Shown: positions 61,649-64,000 of the stretch, piece after piece | Position numbering within the stretch: the stretch's first letter is position 1 | How the letters are laid out: every line of letters begins with the position of its first letter | Origin: Prosapia bicincta | Taxonomy: Eukaryota > Arthropoda > Insecta > Hemiptera > Cercopidae | DNA: 64,000 nt | Reading direction: 5' to 3' | Assembly: GCA_036971475.1 (NCBI GenBank) | Contig: JBAIZL010000005.1 | Coordinates: 251,715,823 to 251,779,822, forward strand | Translations under genes and position numbers: made by a program | The notes under the pieces: model-generated | The model's input: only the letters and a program-made list of their open reading frames with translations | Database searches by the model: none | Told to the model about the DNA's origin: nothing

Positions 61649-61658
61649 AATAAATAAA
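61649..61658 (+). terminator. Poly(A) signal of the RasGEF gene
   Basis: Overlapping AATAAA hexamers, about 195 nt after the stop codon. A closer AATAAA at 61456 overlaps the stop region and is less likely. Confidence 0.5.
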
Positions 61659-61659
61659 T

Positions 61660-62390
61660 TTTAAATAACACATCCACAAAGTGTTTTTGTTAATATCTCT
61701 TGAAAAGATGTAGTAATATATGAAACTAGCGTTATCATAAAGACAGATTATGTAAATGCAGATTGTGTCAACTTAAACTGCTATTTATTAAACAGTTAGG
61801 AGTTGCTATGTCTCCTATGTATCTATGTCAGCATGTATCTAAGTCATATGCGTACCACAAAATACAATTTGTAGATAAATTATAAACATTACCTTTAAAA
61901 TATTAAGTTGTAGATTAAATGCGTGCAAAATATGTGTTCACAATCACTTTTGGTAAATATCTCTTGAATGATGCTATAATGTGTGTTCAATGTGACGTAC
62001 GCTTCGAGGTAAAGCGAGATTGTGTTGATCTGGGAAGTAAACACCAACAGGCAGTCTTGTAATACATGTATAATAAAGCAAATCCAAATATTCTTCTATA
62101 CGTAATACACAACATACAAACAAACCGAAAATGTAACATGGAAGGAGAAAATGGCAATCAAATTATTTATTAAGAAAATACTAAAATTTAAGCTTAGTTT
62201 AGTACAGTCTGTAAAATTTCGGAAGATCCCTGTGCTCTTAGGCTGTACATAGGGCGACCGACGCTTATAATCCATTCTCTCGCCCCTTGACCTGGCAATT
62301 AGTCTTCTATTGTGTACTTGAAAATAAAAACATACTTATTTATTCCCAAAAGTATCAATAGAATTGTAGTTTAATTGCAAAGGAAATACA
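61660..62390. other. 3' flank, no recognised feature
   Basis: AT-rich intergenic sequence without a coding pattern on either strand. Confidence 0.45.
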
Positions 62391-62540
62391 AAATAAAGAA
62401 AAAGACTATCAAACACGAAATAATTTTAATAAAAAATCAATTGTATCGGGTTTAATTACATCATATTAATTTCATAACAAACTCTATTCAGTTATTTCTT
62501 GATAAAATTATTTCGTGTTTGATAAACTTTTCTTTATTTT
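62391..62540. repeat. Inverted repeat with 40-bp arms
   Basis: Arms 62391-62430 and 62501-62540 share CAAACACGAAATAATTTTA and AAATAAAGAAAA in opposite orientation with few mismatches. The spacer is 70 bp. It may be a small foldback element. Confidence 0.8.
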
Positions 62541-62880
62541 TTTTTATTCTATTTTTACTACAACTGTAAATTTATTGGCATTTTTTAATTAGTTTTTATT
62601 TTTAAGTATAGAATATGGTACTAATCGCCAAGCCATTCGGTTCTAAGAGAGATGATAGGGGGGAGGACGATCTGCCTATAGTCTGAGGGCACAACGTTCT
62701 CTTGAAGGAGTATGTACTATATATATGTACTTATATACTAAAGAACAATTCACAAAGGTCCTATATGTGTTACAGTACCGTTCGTAGAGCTGTTGAACTG
62801 TTGCAAGATCACGCCCATGTTGTAAATATACATGGTAACCTTTATATAGTTATAGGTTAAATTTGATGAAGATTATTACA

Positions 62881-62913
62881 GTAATGATGATGACGTGATC
62901 ATTGAAACGCGTA
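62881..62913 (+). ncRNA. Hammerhead-like relic
   Basis: GUAAUGA (two changes from the core), extra U, stem II GAUGA/UCAUU, GAA, ACGCGU, A. It resembles families 1 and 4, but stem I does not pair, so it is probably a decayed Penelope-like terminal fragment. Confidence 0.25.
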
Positions 62914-63705
62914 ATGGGAAAATAAATAATTCATTGTAAGTTTGTGTCCGTTAGTGGCGAATCGTGAGATGTTGCTAAGGAAAGACTGCTTCAGTAGAAG
63001 TCTATAAAGCATTATAATATGTATTCTACTGTCACTGGCGCACAAGAAGAGCCCTGACCTAAGGCAGGTCAAAACGATAAGGTCATTCCCAAAAACCTTT
63101 TCTAACATAAGTGGTCAGAGTTACAGAAAATTACAATACAAAAACGGGATATTATATCATTTATTTTGTGCACCCTTTGTTATTAAACTTTTACCTATCT
63201 GTAAATACTTATATAACTTACTATGATATAACTACTAATAAACTACCGTACTGTTAGGTAATGTTTGTGTCAGGAATACATCAACAGCCCATGCGCAGAA
63301 CTGAAAACTGAGCGTGACTCTTTTCTACACCAGGGATCTTCTTGTGTGCCGGTGACTATTCTTATAATTGTTTAATGTACACCTGTAATACATACTCCTA
63401 ATTGCTAATAGTAGGTATCGACGATATGCTTAAGTGTTGATTTCGATTGTTGGCTGAAGTTGAATGCTTATTGCTCCGTGCGCAAATAATACATGTTGCG
63501 GGGTAGAAGGGAGGCAGAATAAACAAGTGGCCGATGAAGCTAACTTCTGTTGACCACACATTCGAGTGAATCCAATGACTGCCGAACGCAAAAAAGGAAA
63601 GTAGAGGAAAAGAAGCGTCACGTGTCACCATATTGTCACTAACAATTCTGCCTATGGTGATGGGTTTCCTGTATATTTTCAATGAATGTTTATTGTTTTG
63701 TTTGA

Positions 63706-63900
63706 GTTATACACAACACGTCCAATCACCCCACACCACACAAACATGCTGTCTTCCACTCCATGATACACAGATTAATTAACCTACACAAAGAAGACAA
63801 AATAAACAAAATAAAACACTTAGCCCATAAAAACAGATACAAGCACACCTTGATAGACAACAAAATGCGCAAAATACAACGTACGCATAACACAACATAA
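63706..63900 (+). pseudogene. Penelope-like reverse-transcriptase C-terminal fragment
   Basis: The open frame reads VIHNTSNHPTPHKHAVFHSM, then IHRLINLHKEDKINKIKHLA, then HKNRYKHTLIDNKMRKIQR, ending at TAA. It fits the segment after the RT palm (family pattern SNHP..HK.A.F..MI.RL......E...I..IA..N.Y...LID). The upstream in-frame stop (63703-63705) and absence of the YADD region show truncation. RT elements of other clades share part of this pattern, so the clade is less certain than the RT origin. Confidence 0.65.
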
Positions 63901-63903
63901 AAC

Positions 63904-63907
<4 letters not shown>

Positions 63908-63934
<27 letters not shown>
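63908..63934 (+). repeat. (AC)n microsatellite
   Basis: About 13 AC units directly after the Penelope-like fragment. Confidence 0.95.
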
Positions 63935-63938
<4 letters not shown>

Positions 63939-64000
63939 ATATAACATGTACATATCATAACACATCACAAAAAATAGCTTCCACGCTCCGCAAACTTAAA

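Overview
The window looks like nuclear DNA of an invertebrate, probably an arthropod (inference). It is very AT-rich, has spliced exons with GT/AG borders, many micro- and minisatellites, a large satellite array, and decayed Penelope-like and Helitron elements. There are no operons or bacterial features. None of the long open frames is a gene in itself; the coding sequence lies in short exons.

One gene can be assembled on the + strand. It encodes a divergent Ras guanine-nucleotide exchange factor (RasGEF/CDC25-homology domain). Well-supported exons are 37072-37220, 40503-40640, 48447-48617, 56354-56474, 59157-59301 and 61199-61454 (stop codon), followed by a poly(A) signal near 61649. Exons 36329-36405, 6642-6702 and 4305-4337 are proposed because each has one open frame in a phase that fits the next exon. 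All junction phases agree from 4305 to the stop. If the upstream exons are right, the intron from 6703 to 36328 holds the whole satellite. The true 5' end lies outside the window.

Layout. 1-4000: an inverted-repeat element, a 50-bp tandem repeat, and Penelope-like remnants placed in a degenerate minisatellite. 4000-8640: candidate 5' exons, a 54-bp minisatellite, and two copies of a dispersed repeat carrying an X-box-like palindrome. 8640-35772: a 55-bp satellite of roughly 420 monomers, broken by two near-identical 2,014-bp non-satellite blocks that belong to a 5.1-kb tandem duplication. 35773-61454: the exon-bearing part of the gene, its introns filled with microsatellites, a Helitron helicase fossil, 90-, 135- and 145-bp tandem repeats, and inverted-repeat elements. 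61455-64000: 3' flank with a Penelope-like fragment.

The most interesting signal is a set of eleven short motifs (ten that fold, one relic) that match a hammerhead self-cleaving ribozyme with a minimal stem III. They sit in the arms of inverted repeats or next to Penelope-like coding fragments. They fall into at least five sequence families that differ in sequence but keep the core, the GAA strand and base-paired stems. All share one extra nucleotide between the core and stem II.
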